Assembly (NCBI GenBank): GCA_902497145.1 | Contig: CABVDR010000003.1 | Coordinates: 29,621 to 93,620 of the forward strand | Direction: 5' to 3' | DNA length: 64,000 bases | Source of the DNA: an uncultured Oscillospiraceae bacterium | Lineage (GTDB): Bacteria; Bacillota; Clostridia; Oscillospirales; Oscillospiraceae | Shown here: positions 36,435-44,945 of the stretch, piece by piece | Layout of the letters: each line of letters starts with the position of its first letter | Position numbering within the stretch: position 1 is the stretch's first letter | Position numbers and translations under genes: made by a program | The notes under the pieces: model-generated | What the model was told of the DNA's origin: nothing | Databases searched by the model: none | What the model saw: only the letters and a program-made list of their open reading frames with translations

Positions 36435-37637
36435 TTACCGGATTTCCTTGTTTGCGTACATGGCATCAATAGTTTCCTGATCGTACCCCAGTTCCTGCAG
36501 CACCTGGGCGGTGTCCCGGCCGATGGGGCCGGAGATCTTGCAGGGAATCTCTGCGGGATCGATGGAAGCGAAGTGAACCGGTCCGTTGGAAAAGACCGTT
36601 TTTGTACCATCCTTATATTCGTAGGGGAACATGTAGTGGTTGGCCAGCACCTGAGGATCCTCAGGGACATCCTTGAAATGCCGGAGAATCTCGTGGGGGA
36701 GATCATGGGCCTCCAGCAGTTCGTGCCAGTAGGACACCGGGTGTTCCGCAAATTTTTTGTCAAAGATATGGGTCAGTTCCGCTTTGTTTTTATAATACGC
36801 ATCCACTGTGCTGAACCGGGGATCGGAAGCGATTTCCGGCAGGCCGATCACCTGGCAGAACTCGGGGAAGCGGCGGTAATCGATGACCGCCAGGTAGAAC
36901 CACTCGCCGTCGGACCCCTGGTAGGTATTGCTGCCTGCGTGGCCGCAGTCGTACCGATCCCGGGGAAGCTTGCGGCCGTTGAAGCCGTTGAGTACGCCGG
37001 TGCAGCCGATGAAAGTGGCCGACTGGAGCAGGGAGACATCTACCTTTTCCCCTGTTCCGGTGCGCTCCCGCTTAAACAGGGCGGCGGCAATGCCGCCGGC
37101 CAGAGCCACAGCCACGCTGTGGTCGCCCACACCGCCTACGGGGATCAGAGGAACGCCGCCAGCGGGAGCCAGGTCGGCCATTAAGCCGCTGCGGGCAAAG
37201 AAGGCGGTGTAGTCATAGCCGGGACGATCCTTGTCGGGGCCCTCGGAACCGTAGCCCAAAACGGAGGCGTGGATCAGGCGGGGGAAACGGTCCTTCACCT
37301 GGTCGTAAGCTAGCCCCATACCCTCCAGGGCCTGGACCCGGAAGTTGGTGAGCAGCACATCGGCCCGCTCCAACAGCTTCATCATGACCTCATGGCCAGA
37401 CTGGGTGCGCATGTTCAAAGCGACAAAGCGCTTGTTCAGGTTCTGCATATCAAAATTGGGGTTGGCGTCCGGCGTACAGGGAGACATGGTGGTTCCGGCT
37501 TGCTTGCGCCAAGCATCTCCGTTCATGGTCTCAACCTTAATGACGTCAGCGCCCCACTCCGCCAGAATACGGCCGGTCATGGGGCCGGCCAGCATGGTGG
37601 ACATGTCCACGACGCGAATTCCCTCCAAAGGTTTCAT
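36435..37637 (-). CDS. Type III CoA-transferase (CaiB/BaiF, FldA/HadA-like)
   Basis: 400 aa. It starts MKPLEGIRVVDMSTMLAGP, the family's N-terminal signature, and carries Asp142 in RPGYDYTAFF as the catalytic aspartate that forms the acyl-CoA anhydride. In this context it should charge a 2-hydroxy acid with CoA taken from an acyl-CoA product. It lies between the enoyl-CoA hydratase gene (51 bases) and the dehydratase genes (34 bases) on the minus strand. Confidence 0.92.
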   Translation of the reverse strand: MKPLEGIRVVDMSTMLAGPMTGRILAEWGADVIKVETMNGDAWRKQAGTTMSPCTPDANPNFDMQNLNKRFVALNMRTQSGHEVMMKLLERADVLLTNFRVQALEGMGLAYDQVKDRFPRLIHASVLGYGSEGPDKDRPGYDYTAFFARSGLMADLAPAGGVPLIPVGGVGDHSVAVALAGGIAAALFKRERTGTGEKVDVSLLQSATFIGCTGVLNGFNGRKLPRDRYDCGHAGSNTYQGSDGEWFYLAVIDYRRFPEFCQVIGLPEIASDPRFSTVDAYYKNKAELTHIFDKKFAEHPVSYWHELLEAHDLPHEILRHFKDVPEDPQVLANHYMFPYEYKDGTKTVFSNGPVHFASIDPAEIPCKISGPIGRDTAQVLQELGYDQETIDAMYANKEIR

Positions 37638-37688
37638 GTTATACCCTCCTATGAAAAATTGCTTATGCCGTGCGAAAGTAAACCAGGC

Positions 37689-38471
37689 TCAGCGGCCGGT
37701 AAAATGGGGCGTGCGCTTTTCCAAAAAGGCCGCCGTCCCCTCTTTCCGATCTTCGGTGCTCAAAGCCAGTGTCTGGGCCAGCCGTTCAATCATCAGTCCG
37801 GTGTTGATGTCGGTCTCAGTCCCGTAGTTGATTGCGATCTTTGCCAGCATGAGGGCCTTGGGGCCCTTGGACATAATTTGATGGGCCAGCTTTTCTGCTT
37901 CCGCCATCAAAGCCTCCCGGCTGTCCTCCGTGACCACATTGACCAGCCCAATGGCCTGAGCTTCCTCCGCGTTAATAATGCGTCCGGTATAGATCAGTTC
38001 CTTGGCTTTCCCGATGCCCACCAGTCTGGCCAGGCGCTGGGTGCCGCCGGCCCCGGGGATAATGCTCAGATTGATTTCCGGCTGGCCGAACTTGGAGCGG
38101 CGGGTGGCCACACGCAGGTCACAGGCCTGAGCCAGCTCGCAGCCGCCGCCCAGGGCATAACCGTTGATGGCGCAGATCACCGGCTTGTACAGCTCCTCCA
38201 GGTCGCGCAGCGCGGTGGTGGCAGTACCGACCATCTGCTCCATGTAATAGCGGTCGTGCAATTCCTGAATGTCTGCACCACTGGCCAAAGCCTTGTCTCC
38301 GGCGCCTGTGACGATGACCACCCGAACCTCATCGTCCAGCTTGGCTGCGTGGACCGCAGCGCTGATATCCCGCCACATTTCCGGGGTGAGTGCATTGCGC
38401 ATTTCCGGCCGGTTCAGCGTCAAATATAAGATTCCGTTCTGAACTTCATAAAGTACGTTTTCAAATTTCAT
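37689..38471 (-). CDS. Enoyl-CoA hydratase (crotonase family)
   Basis: 260 aa. The oxyanion loops ALASGADIQEL (near 64) and NGYALGGGCELA (near 104) are present. Both acid/base glutamates of true hydratases, in GGGCELA and in FGQPEINLSIIPGAGG, are kept, so it should add water to a 2-enoyl-CoA to give the (S)-3-hydroxyacyl-CoA. It is the first gene of the operon behind the sigma-54 promoter at 38540-38556. Its product would feed the dehydrogenase and thiolase encoded on the other strand. Confidence 0.92.
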   Translation of the reverse strand: MKFENVLYEVQNGILYLTLNRPEMRNALTPEMWRDISAAVHAAKLDDEVRVVIVTGAGDKALASGADIQELHDRYYMEQMVGTATTALRDLEELYKPVICAINGYALGGGCELAQACDLRVATRRSKFGQPEINLSIIPGAGGTQRLARLVGIGKAKELIYTGRIINAEEAQAIGLVNVVTEDSREALMAEAEKLAHQIMSKGPKALMLAKIAINYGTETDINTGLMIERLAQTLALSTEDRKEGTAAFLEKRTPHFTGR

Positions 38472-38539
38472 GTTTTGTCCACCGACTTTCTCTCCTTAGG
38501 CTGAACAGAATTGCAGTACGGATACTACATGCTTAATCA

Positions 38540-38556
38540 AGCATAATCCGTGCCAA
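38540..38556 (-). promoter_or_regulatory. Sigma-54 promoter of the hydratase-CoA transferase-dehydratase operon
   Basis: Minus strand TTGGCACGGATTATGCT, matching YTGGCACGRNNNTTGCW at all but one base. The start would be near 38529, about 58 bases before the ATG at 38471. Confidence 0.8.
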
Positions 38557-38792
38557 GTTTTTAGCGGTTGGATTTGCAAAGATAAAAAATTTTTTGAAGT
38601 ATAGATACTGCAAAAAACTGGAGCAGAGAAAGTCCGGGATTTCAAAGGGATGACATGAAAAAGCGTTGGAAAGGGAGAAAAATATGGAGGAAAATACATT
38701 CCAATTATGCAGGCAAAATACGACAATATATCATATATGACAAATTCCTTGTTTTAGAAGAATAGGGAAAACGGTTTGTTTGGAATTGTCAA

Positions 38793-38821
38793 TTGTGTTT
38801 CCCAAAAGCCTGTGCTATGAT
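38793..38821 (+). promoter_or_regulatory. Promoter-like sequence ahead of a short hairpin
   Basis: TTGTGT, 17 bases, TATGAT (38816-38821). A transcript from about 38828 would meet the terminator at 38831-38881 at once. Confidence 0.4.
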
Positions 38822-38830
38822 GGCCACAAC

Positions 38831-38881
38831 AGCAGCAAAGGGGCTAAAAAGAATGATTTCAGTCCCTTTGCTGCTTTTTAG
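38831..38881 (+). terminator. Terminator hairpin in the divergent region
   Basis: Perfect 12-bp stem AGCAGCAAAGGG / CCCTTTGCTGCT (38831-38842 with 38864-38875) followed by TTTTTAG. No coding sequence precedes it on the plus strand. Confidence 0.7.
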
Positions 38882-38958
38882 TAACCATTTTTCGGACTTT
38901 GAGCGCAAAGCAGGAGACTCCGGTGAAAGAGAGGCGCTGCCATTGAGCGAATGTGAAA

Positions 38959-39020
38959 TGTGCAAAAATGTGAGTCTGCACAAATTGTGCAATTGCACAT
39001 TTGCACTTGCACATATGCAC
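38959..39020. promoter_or_regulatory. Candidate enhancer with repeated TGTGCA motifs
   Basis: TGTGCA or its complement TGCACA at 38959-38964, 38977-38982 and within the perfect palindrome TGTGCAATTGCACA (38986-38999), then TTGCAC at 39001 and TTGCACA at 39007, and ATGCAC at 39015. It lies about 145-205 bases upstream of the thiolase sigma-54 promoter, a typical enhancer distance, and could also serve the divergent promoter. Confidence 0.6.
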
Positions 39021-39164
39021 TTTTTGAACCGCCGACAAGAAACGACAAAGTTTGCAAGAGCGTCTTTTAGAAAAAGTTACACGAAGGGTTCCCGCAAGCT
39101 CTCCCCAGTATTTCCGGCATATTTGGGCTGGAGACAGGGTGGTGCAGAGAACTGATTTAAAAAG

Positions 39165-39181
39165 TTGGCACGCTTTATGCT
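39165..39181 (+). promoter_or_regulatory. Sigma-54 promoter of the thiolase operon
   Basis: TTGGCACGCTTTATGCT, matching the -24/-12 consensus at all but one or two bases, with GG (39167-39168) and GC (39179-39180) correctly spaced. It is nearly the same as the promoter of the divergent operon. Start near 39192. Confidence 0.8.
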
Positions 39182-39238
39182 TGTTAACAAAAGCAGAATT
39201 GGTTTTGCGCATTCGCAAGCTGCGAAGGGAGAAAAAAC

Positions 39239-40432
39239 ATGGAACAGATTTATCTAATGGGGGCGGTCCGTACCGCAATCGGAAAGTATGGCGGGTCGCT
39301 GAAGAGTGTGCCAGCCCACCAACTGGGGGCCCTGGTGATTAAGGAGTCCCTGGCCCGCGCCCATGTGGCAGGGGATCTGGTGGACGAAGTGATTCTGGGC
39401 GAGGTTCGCCAGAGCACCGAGGCATCCAATATTGCCCGCTGCGCCGCCCTGGAGGCGGGGCTGCCTGAGACCGTTCCTGGTTTTACCGTCAATCGGCTGT
39501 GTGCCTCTGCCATGCAGGCAATCCTCTGCGGCTGTCAGGAGATTTGGACGGGACAGGCTCAGACCATTGTGGCCGGAGGAACGGAGAATATGAGCCGCGC
39601 CCCGATCTATCTCCGGGGCACCCGGTGGGGCGGAAACAAGAACACGCTGGTGGACTCCAACATTGAGGCGGGCAGTACCGCTGCTCCGGCCAGCATCTAC
39701 GGAGCCGAGCTGAGTATGACCCGCACGGCGGAAAATGTAGCCGAGCGGTTCCACATTACCCGGGAAGAGCAGGATGCCTTTGCGGTGGAGAGCCAGCGCC
39801 GGGCGCTGGCCGCAATCCAGGCCGGGTATTTTAAAGACGAGATTGTCCCCGTGGAGGTAAACGAAAAGAAACGTTCCTTTGTTTTTGATACCGATGAGTT
39901 CCCCCGCCCCGGCACCACCATGGAAGTGCTTGCCAAGCTGCGCTCCATCGTAAAGCCGGGAGGCACCGTCACTGCGGGCAACTCCTGCGGACTGAACGAT
40001 GGAGCTGCGGCTGTGGTCCTCATGGGGGAGAGCAAGGTGCGGGAGACTGGCCTGAAGCCTCAGGCGCGGATCCTTGATATTACCACTGCCGCACTGGATC
40101 CCACCATTATGGGCTATGGTCCCTATTACGCGACCAAAAAGATTTTGGAGCGTACCGGCATGACGCTGGATCAGATTGATCTGGTGGAACTCAATGAGGC
40201 GTTTGCCTCTCAGTCGGTGGCCTGTATCCGGGATCTGGGTCTGGACCCCAACAAGGTGAACATTAACGGCGGCGCCATTGCACTGGGGCATCCCCTGGGA
40301 TGTACGGGTGCGCGGCTGATTGTCACGCTGCTGCACAATCTGAAGCGGACGGGCGGACGGTATGGTCTTGCTACTTTGTGTATTGGCGGCGGACAGGCCA
40401 TGGCGGCTTTGATTGAAAATCTGGACGGATAA
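39239..40432 (+). CDS. Thiolase (acetyl-CoA C-acyltransferase)
   Basis: 397 aa. The acyl-accepting Cys88 in [11 protein letters not shown], the His in [16 protein letters not shown] near 353 and the second Cys in [11 protein letters not shown] near 383 form the thiolase active site. GGQAMA has Ala where GGQG is usual, a minor variation. In the oxidative direction it would split a 3-oxoacyl-CoA with CoA into acetyl-CoA and a shortened acyl-CoA. The ATG follows GAAGGGAGAAAAAAC. It is the first gene of a plus-strand operon with the next three enzymes. Confidence 0.93.
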   Translation: MEQIYLMGAVRTAIGKYGGSLKSVPAHQLGALVIKESLARAHVAGDLVDEVILGEVRQSTEASNIARCAALEAGLPETVPGFTVNRLCASAMQAILCGCQEIWTGQAQTIVAGGTENMSRAPIYLRGTRWGGNKNTLVDSNIEAGSTAAPASIYGAELSMTRTAENVAERFHITREEQDAFAVESQRRALAAIQAGYFKDEIVPVEVNEKKRSFVFDTDEFPRPGTTMEVLAKLRSIVKPGGTVTAGNSCGLNDGAAAVVLMGESKVRETGLKPQARILDITTAALDPTIMGYGPYYATKKILERTGMTLDQIDLVELNEAFASQSVACIRDLGLDPNKVNINGGAIALGHPLGCTGARLIVTLLHNLKRTGGRYGLATLCIGGGQAMAALIENLDG

Positions 40433-40466
40433 TGAAAGGTGTTTCAAAAAAGAAAGGTGCATCAAG

Positions 40467-41366
40467 ATGAACATTGAGCAGTTAAAAACCATCGTCGTGG
40501 TTGGTGCAGGCGCAATGGGCCAGCAGATTGCAATGAATGCCGCACTGAACGGACGCAAGCAGAACTACAAAGTGATCCTCTGCGACTCCTTTCCCAATGC
40601 CCTGGAAAAGGCGGAAAAATGGGCGGAGGAGTATCTGATCGGCCGAGTGAAAAAGGGGCGTATTACCCAGGAGGAGGCGGATCAGGTTAAGGGAAACCTC
40701 ACCTTCTCTCAGGATGTGGACCACGCCGTGGAGCCCGCCGATCTGGTCATTGAGGCAATTATTGAGGATCTGCAGGCCAAGCGGGATCTGTTCCAGAAGA
40801 TCAGCCGGATTGTCAAGCCGGACGCCGTGCTGGGTACCAATAGCTCCAACCTGGTCAGCTCCAAACTGGCGGATGTGACGGAGCACCCGGAGCGCCTGCT
40901 CAATATCCACTACTTCAATCCGGCGCTGGTGATGAAGCTGGTGGAGATCGTCCGGGGTCCCCATACCGGAGAAGAAGCCATCCAGGTGGCCCGGGAATTT
41001 GCCATCCGAACTGGAAAGAGCCCCATTATTATTCAAAAGGAAATTGCCGGCTTTGTTGCCAACCGCATCAATGCCGCTGTGACCCGGGAGGCGTGCAACC
41101 TTCTGGAAAAGGGGATCGCCACGGTGGAGGATATTGATACGGCCTGTGAGAAGGGGCTGGGCTATCCTATGGGGCCCTTCCGTCTGATGGATCTTACCGG
41201 CATCGACGTGAACTACTACGTGCGCCGGGACCGCTATGCGGAGAGCGGCGATGAGAACGATAAACCCAGTCCTCTGGTGATTGAAAAGTTCAAAAAGGGC
41301 GAGTACGGCCGGAAAACCGGAAAAGGCTGGTATGACTACACCAACGGGGACGACAAAACAAAGTAA
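40467..41366 (+). CDS. 3-hydroxyacyl-CoA dehydrogenase (3-hydroxybutyryl-CoA dehydrogenase type)
   Basis: 299 aa from the ATG at 40467 (AAAGGTG upstream). It opens with the NAD motif GAGAMG at 13-18, contains the FLDHAV-like and NTSS-like regions (GTNSSNLVSSKLA) and the catalytic HYFNPALVMKLVEIV segment with His-Glu pairing. GFVANRI and a C-terminal dimer domain follow. It oxidises (S)-3-hydroxyacyl-CoA to the 3-oxo form for the thiolase. Position 13 has Ala-Gly-Ala rather than the more usual Gly-Ser-Gly, which still binds NAD(P). Confidence 0.93.
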   Translation: MNIEQLKTIVVVGAGAMGQQIAMNAALNGRKQNYKVILCDSFPNALEKAEKWAEEYLIGRVKKGRITQEEADQVKGNLTFSQDVDHAVEPADLVIEAIIEDLQAKRDLFQKISRIVKPDAVLGTNSSNLVSSKLADVTEHPERLLNIHYFNPALVMKLVEIVRGPHTGEEAIQVAREFAIRTGKSPIIIQKEIAGFVANRINAAVTREACNLLEKGIATVEDIDTACEKGLGYPMGPFRLMDLTGIDVNYYVRRDRYAESGDENDKPSPLVIEKFKKGEYGRKTGKGWYDYTNGDDKTK

Positions 41367-41386
41367 CAGGAAAGGAGGCCAACGGC

Positions 41387-42346
41387 ATGAAATTTGTTTT
41401 GACCCATGCACTCAGCCAAGCGGGTATGGATGTGCTGGAAGAGAGCGGCGCGGAAATTTATGTGGCCAATTCCGCTCAGCCGGAGACCTACCTGGACCAG
41501 CTTCAGGATGCGGATGGCTTTATTATCCGGGTCGGCCTGTGCCCCGCGGAACTGATTGACTGCTGCCCCAATTTGAAAGTCATTGGGCGCACCGGAGTGG
41601 GGTATGACAATGTGGATGTAAAGCATGCCGCGCAGCGGGGGATCCCCGTGGTGTTTACACCAGGGGCCAACAATCGCTCCGTTGCAGAGCACGCGGTGGC
41701 ATCCATGTTTGCACTGGCAAAAAATATGCTGGAGGCCGATGCCCAGCTCCGAAAGGGCGATTGGAAAATCCGGGATGCGGGCAAGGCCTTTGAGCTTCAG
41801 GGCAAGAAGGTGGGCATCATTGGTGTGGGAGCCATTGGGCGCATTGTGGCCCAGCTGTGCCAGGCCATCGGGATGGAGACGGCAGGATTCAGCCACTCCC
41901 ACAACCGGGAGAAGGTGGAGGCCGCCGGCTGCCAGTACTACGAGGAAATGGATGACCTGCTGAGAGAGTGTGACATTATCACCATCCACAATCCCTTGAC
42001 ACCGGAGACGAAAGATATGATCTCCGCCCGGGAGCTGTCCCTGATGAAACCCACGGCGCTTCTGATCAATAGCAGCCGTGGTCCGATCGTCAACGAAAAG
42101 GATCTGGCGGACGCGCTCAACCAGGGTGTGATTGCCGGGGCGGCGGTAGATGTGTACAGCGTGGAGCCGGCGGAGATGAATAACCCGGTTTTTGAAGCAA
42201 AAAATCTGATCTGCACTCCCCACTCTGCCGCCTTGACCCGGGAGGCGAAGGACCGCATGGCGGTCCAGTGTGCAAAGGGATGCGTTGCTGTATGCCGGGG
42301 CGAGCAGTGGCCTGATGTGGTTGACCGGAGCGTTTATAAGAAATAA
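41387..42346 (+). CDS. D-2-hydroxyacid dehydrogenase (3-phosphoglycerate dehydrogenase-like)
   Basis: 319 aa. The NAD motif GVGAIG stands at 146-151, and the catalytic Arg (INSSRGPIV), Glu (SVEPAEMNNP region) and His (TPHSAAL) of the family are kept. It lacks the C-terminal regulatory domains of long SerA enzymes. In this operon it most likely reduces the 2-oxo acid from the next enzyme to the (R)-2-hydroxy acid for CoA charging, like FldH, LdhA or HgdH. A role in serine synthesis is less likely. Starts 21 bases after the preceding stop with AAAGGAGG. Confidence 0.9.
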   Translation: MKFVLTHALSQAGMDVLEESGAEIYVANSAQPETYLDQLQDADGFIIRVGLCPAELIDCCPNLKVIGRTGVGYDNVDVKHAAQRGIPVVFTPGANNRSVAEHAVASMFALAKNMLEADAQLRKGDWKIRDAGKAFELQGKKVGIIGVGAIGRIVAQLCQAIGMETAGFSHSHNREKVEAAGCQYYEEMDDLLRECDIITIHNPLTPETKDMISARELSLMKPTALLINSSRGPIVNEKDLADALNQGVIAGAAVDVYSVEPAEMNNPVFEAKNLICTPHSAALTREAKDRMAVQCAKGCVAVCRGEQWPDVVDRSVYKK

Positions 42347-42393
42347 AGAAGGTGGCGGGCAGTGTACAGCCTGTGACAGAAAGGAGCATTTCC

Positions 42394-43596
42394 ATGGTAG
42401 ATTCTTATGATTTGAGCGTAGGCGCCAAGCGGCTGGAAAAGGTAGAGGCCTCCCCCATCCGCACCATCCTGGACCGCGCGGCAGTGCTTCGGAGCGAGGG
42501 AAAACCAGTGATCCCCTTCAGCGCCGGTGAGCCGGACTTCAATACGCCTACCGATATCAAAGAGGCCACCATTCGGGCCATCACCAATAACCAGACCAAG
42601 TACACCTCCAACCGGGGCTATCCCGGGCTGAGAAAGGTACTGAAGGATTACATCCAGCGGGAGACCGGTGTGGAGTACGATCCGGAGACCGAGATTCTGG
42701 TAACCAGCAGTGCGGCTGAGGCACTGAATAATACCATCATGAGCTTTGTGGATGATGGGGACGAGGTCATTGTGCTGACCCCCGCCTTTATCTCCTATAA
42801 GTGCCTGGTCAATATGTGCGGCGCCAAGTACATTGATATCCCCATGGATCCGGAAAAGGGCTTCCAGGTGGATCTGGACCAAATCAAGGCGGCCATTACC
42901 GACAAGACCAAGATGCTGATTTTAAATAACCCCAGCAATCCCACCGGAGCGGTATTCAGTAAGGAGAGCCTGGCGGAAATCTGCAAGCTGGCGGTGGAAA
43001 AGAATTTCCTGGTTCTGGCGGATGAGATTTACAGCCGTCTGGTGTATGACGGAGCGGAGTTCCACTCTGTGGCTTCCTTCCCCGGGATGCGGGATCACGC
43101 CATTGTAATCAGCGGTTTTTCCAAGACCTTTGCCATGACCGGCTGGCGTGTGGGCTACATTGCTACCGACGCCAAGCTGGCTGCCCGCATTCTTCGCACC
43201 CACCAGTACTCCACCACCTGCTCTCCCACCTTTATTCAGGTGGCTCTGGCAGAAACCATGGATACGCCCAGAACCCGCAAGCAGGTGGAGGAGATGATCG
43301 AGGCCTTTGCCAACCGCCGCAAGCTGATCATGAGCCTGCTGGATGAGATCCCCGGACTGTCCTATGTCAAGCCTTACGGCGCATTCTACATCATGGTAGA
43401 CGTGTCCGGCCTGGGAATGACCAGCACGGAGTTTGCCCAGAAGCTGCTGGAGGAGAAATATGTGGCCACCGTGCCTGCGGTGGGTCTGGACGATAAAACA
43501 AGCAAATTTGTCCGCTTCTCCTACGCCACCTCCGAGGAGAATATCCAGGAAGGCCTGCGGCGGGTTAAGGAACTGGTGCAGGAGCTGAAGAAGTAA
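42394..43596 (+). CDS. PLP aminotransferase, class I
   Basis: 400 aa from the ATG at 42394 (AAAGGAG upstream). Marks are FSAGEPDFNTP near 46, YTSNRGYPGLR, NNPSNPTGAV near 180, DEIYSRLVYDG near 213 and the PLP lysine in SGFSKTFAMTGWRVGY near 244. It is related to the aminotransferase at 23181 but clearly diverged. As last gene of the thiolase operon, it should supply the 2-oxo acid for the dehydrogenase before it. Sequence does not show which amino acid it uses. Confidence 0.92.
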   Translation: MVDSYDLSVGAKRLEKVEASPIRTILDRAAVLRSEGKPVIPFSAGEPDFNTPTDIKEATIRAITNNQTKYTSNRGYPGLRKVLKDYIQRETGVEYDPETEILVTSSAAEALNNTIMSFVDDGDEVIVLTPAFISYKCLVNMCGAKYIDIPMDPEKGFQVDLDQIKAAITDKTKMLILNNPSNPTGAVFSKESLAEICKLAVEKNFLVLADEIYSRLVYDGAEFHSVASFPGMRDHAIVISGFSKTFAMTGWRVGYIATDAKLAARILRTHQYSTTCSPTFIQVALAETMDTPRTRKQVEEMIEAFANRRKLIMSLLDEIPGLSYVKPYGAFYIMVDVSGLGMTSTEFAQKLLEEKYVATVPAVGLDDKTSKFVRFSYATSEENIQEGLRRVKELVQELKK

Positions 43597-43691
43597 GGGC
43601 CCTTCCCCAAGCGGCTGACAGAGCGGATGTAGAAAGTATGCTTCAAAATTTGTGGGGAACGTCAATTTTGTAGGAACATAATTGTTTCGGC

Positions 43692-43720
43692 TTGACAGCC
43701 CCTAGGTTGCATGCCATAAT
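43692..43720 (+). promoter_or_regulatory. Promoter of the alanine-racemase-like gene
   Basis: TTGACA, 17 bases, CATAAT. The element and the downstream operator copy the layout of the larA promoter. Confidence 0.65.
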
Positions 43721-43734
43721 TCATACAGTATTAT

Positions 43735-43747
43735 GTATAATGTATAC
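43735..43747. promoter_or_regulatory. Operator candidate ahead of the alanine-racemase-like gene
   Basis: GTATAATGTATAC, a GTATA-N3-TATAC inverted repeat identical to the site at the larA promoter (32283-32295, opposite orientation). Confidence 0.65.
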
Positions 43748-43775
43748 ATTACAAAGGTGCTGGATGGAGGGCAAC

Positions 43776-44945
43776 ATGGACATCACATATTACAACAGCT
43801 ACCTGGACATCGATCTGGACGTAATTGGTGAAAATATCGCAAAGATTCAGCGGTATACCGGCGGGCTGACTGTCCTTCCTGTAATTAAGAGCAATGCCTA
43901 TGGGTTTGGGACAGCGGCAATCGCCAATTACCTGGTTCGAGAATGCGGGATTCGTTTTCTGGCTGTGGCCCGGATCTTTGAAGCGGCTCAGATACAGGAT
44001 TCCGGCTGCAGGACCCCTGAGATCATGGTCCTCGGCCCGGTTCCGGCCTACTCCATTCCCCACGCGGTGGAGCGGGGAATTCAGATTCCCTTGTTTTTAA
44101 AGCGGGATGCGGAGCTGCTCAGCCAGGAAGCCAAGCGCCATAATCTCCCCTATGTCAAGGCACATCTCAAGATTGAGACGGGGATGAACCGAATCGGCGT
44201 AAAACCCGGCCAGGAGCTGGAAGACCTTCTCTCTTATATTAAGAGCTTGGGCAATATCGTGATTGACGGTGTGTTTACCCATTTTGCCACAGCAGATGTG
44301 GCGGAGCATGGAGCGGGCAACGACTTTACCCGCCTCCAGTTCCAGCGCTTCCAAACGGCGTTGGATCAGATTAAAGCCTCAGGTATTACGCCCCGGTTGA
44401 TCCATTGTTGCAACACCGGAGCCACAACCTGGCTCAAGGAGGCCTATCCCGTGTGTACTCATGTTCGGGTCGGCAGCCTCTACTTAGGATATTCCTCCGT
44501 TCAGGATGACTGGAACCCCATTGGTGTGAAGGAGCCGGCCAGCTGGAGAACCAGAATTGTCAATCTGCGCACCATTCAGCCCGGTGAGAGCGTAGGTTAC
44601 GGCCGAGTATTTCAACCCAAGTTTCCCGCCAAGGTAGCCACCATCGGCATCGGTTATGGAGACGGTTATCTTCGCAGCTTTGCCATGAAGGGAGCGCCGG
44701 TGCTCATCTCCGGAAAGCGGTGCCCCTTTGTGGGGACGGCCATGGATCAAAGCTTCGTGGATGTGACCGGCGTGGAGTGCGAAATCGGAGATGAAGTCAC
44801 ACTGTTTGGAGAAGACAAGCTGGGCAACCGAATTTCCGGATTGGAGATCGGTCATCTCATGGGCGAGACCCGTTTGGCCATGTTTACCCATATTACACAG
44901 CGTGTGGCCCGGGTTTACCATAGCAAAGAAAAGCAAGACTTTTAA
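43776..44945 (+). CDS. Alanine racemase family protein
   Basis: 389 aa from the ATG at 43776 (GGAGGG 5 bases upstream; an ATG four codons earlier is also possible). PLP Lys38 in VIKSNAYGFG and the ESVGYGRVF segment near 280 are family marks. The C-terminal beta domain (about 255-380) carries IGIGYGDGY, with Tyr at the place of the second catalytic base. It could make D-alanine for the wall, but its position and shared operator with larA suggest a catabolic racemase of some amino acid. It has its own promoter. Confidence 0.88.
   Translation: MDITYYNSYLDIDLDVIGENIAKIQRYTGGLTVLPVIKSNAYGFGTAAIANYLVRECGIRFLAVARIFEAAQIQDSGCRTPEIMVLGPVPAYSIPHAVERGIQIPLFLKRDAELLSQEAKRHNLPYVKAHLKIETGMNRIGVKPGQELEDLLSYIKSLGNIVIDGVFTHFATADVAEHGAGNDFTRLQFQRFQTALDQIKASGITPRLIHCCNTGATTWLKEAYPVCTHVRVGSLYLGYSSVQDDWNPIGVKEPASWRTRIVNLRTIQPGESVGYGRVFQPKFPAKVATIGIGYGDGYLRSFAMKGAPVLISGKRCPFVGTAMDQSFVDVTGVECEIGDEVTLFGEDKLGNRISGLEIGHLMGETRLAMFTHITQRVARVYHSKEKQDF

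Larger units (their letters stand above)
38472..39238. promoter_or_regulatory. Divergent sigma-54 control region
   Basis: 767 bases with no gene. It contains sigma-54 promoters facing outward at both ends (38540-38556 minus, 39165-39181 plus), a cluster of TGTGCA motifs (38959-39020), and a short promoter-hairpin-terminator unit in the middle (38793-38881). The remaining sequence (38560-38780) is AT-rich with nothing I can name. Confidence 0.7.

Noticed and set aside
38941..39020. The TGTGCA cluster as a CRISPR array or satellite
   Set aside because: The repeats are six bases with irregular spacing and mixed orientation; there are no spacers. Protein-binding sites explain them better.
41387..42346. 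Phosphoglycerate dehydrogenase (serA)
   Set aside because: The core is shared, but the gene is in an operon with 2-hydroxyacyl-CoA pathway enzymes and lacks regulatory domains; a 2-oxoacid reductase role fits better.
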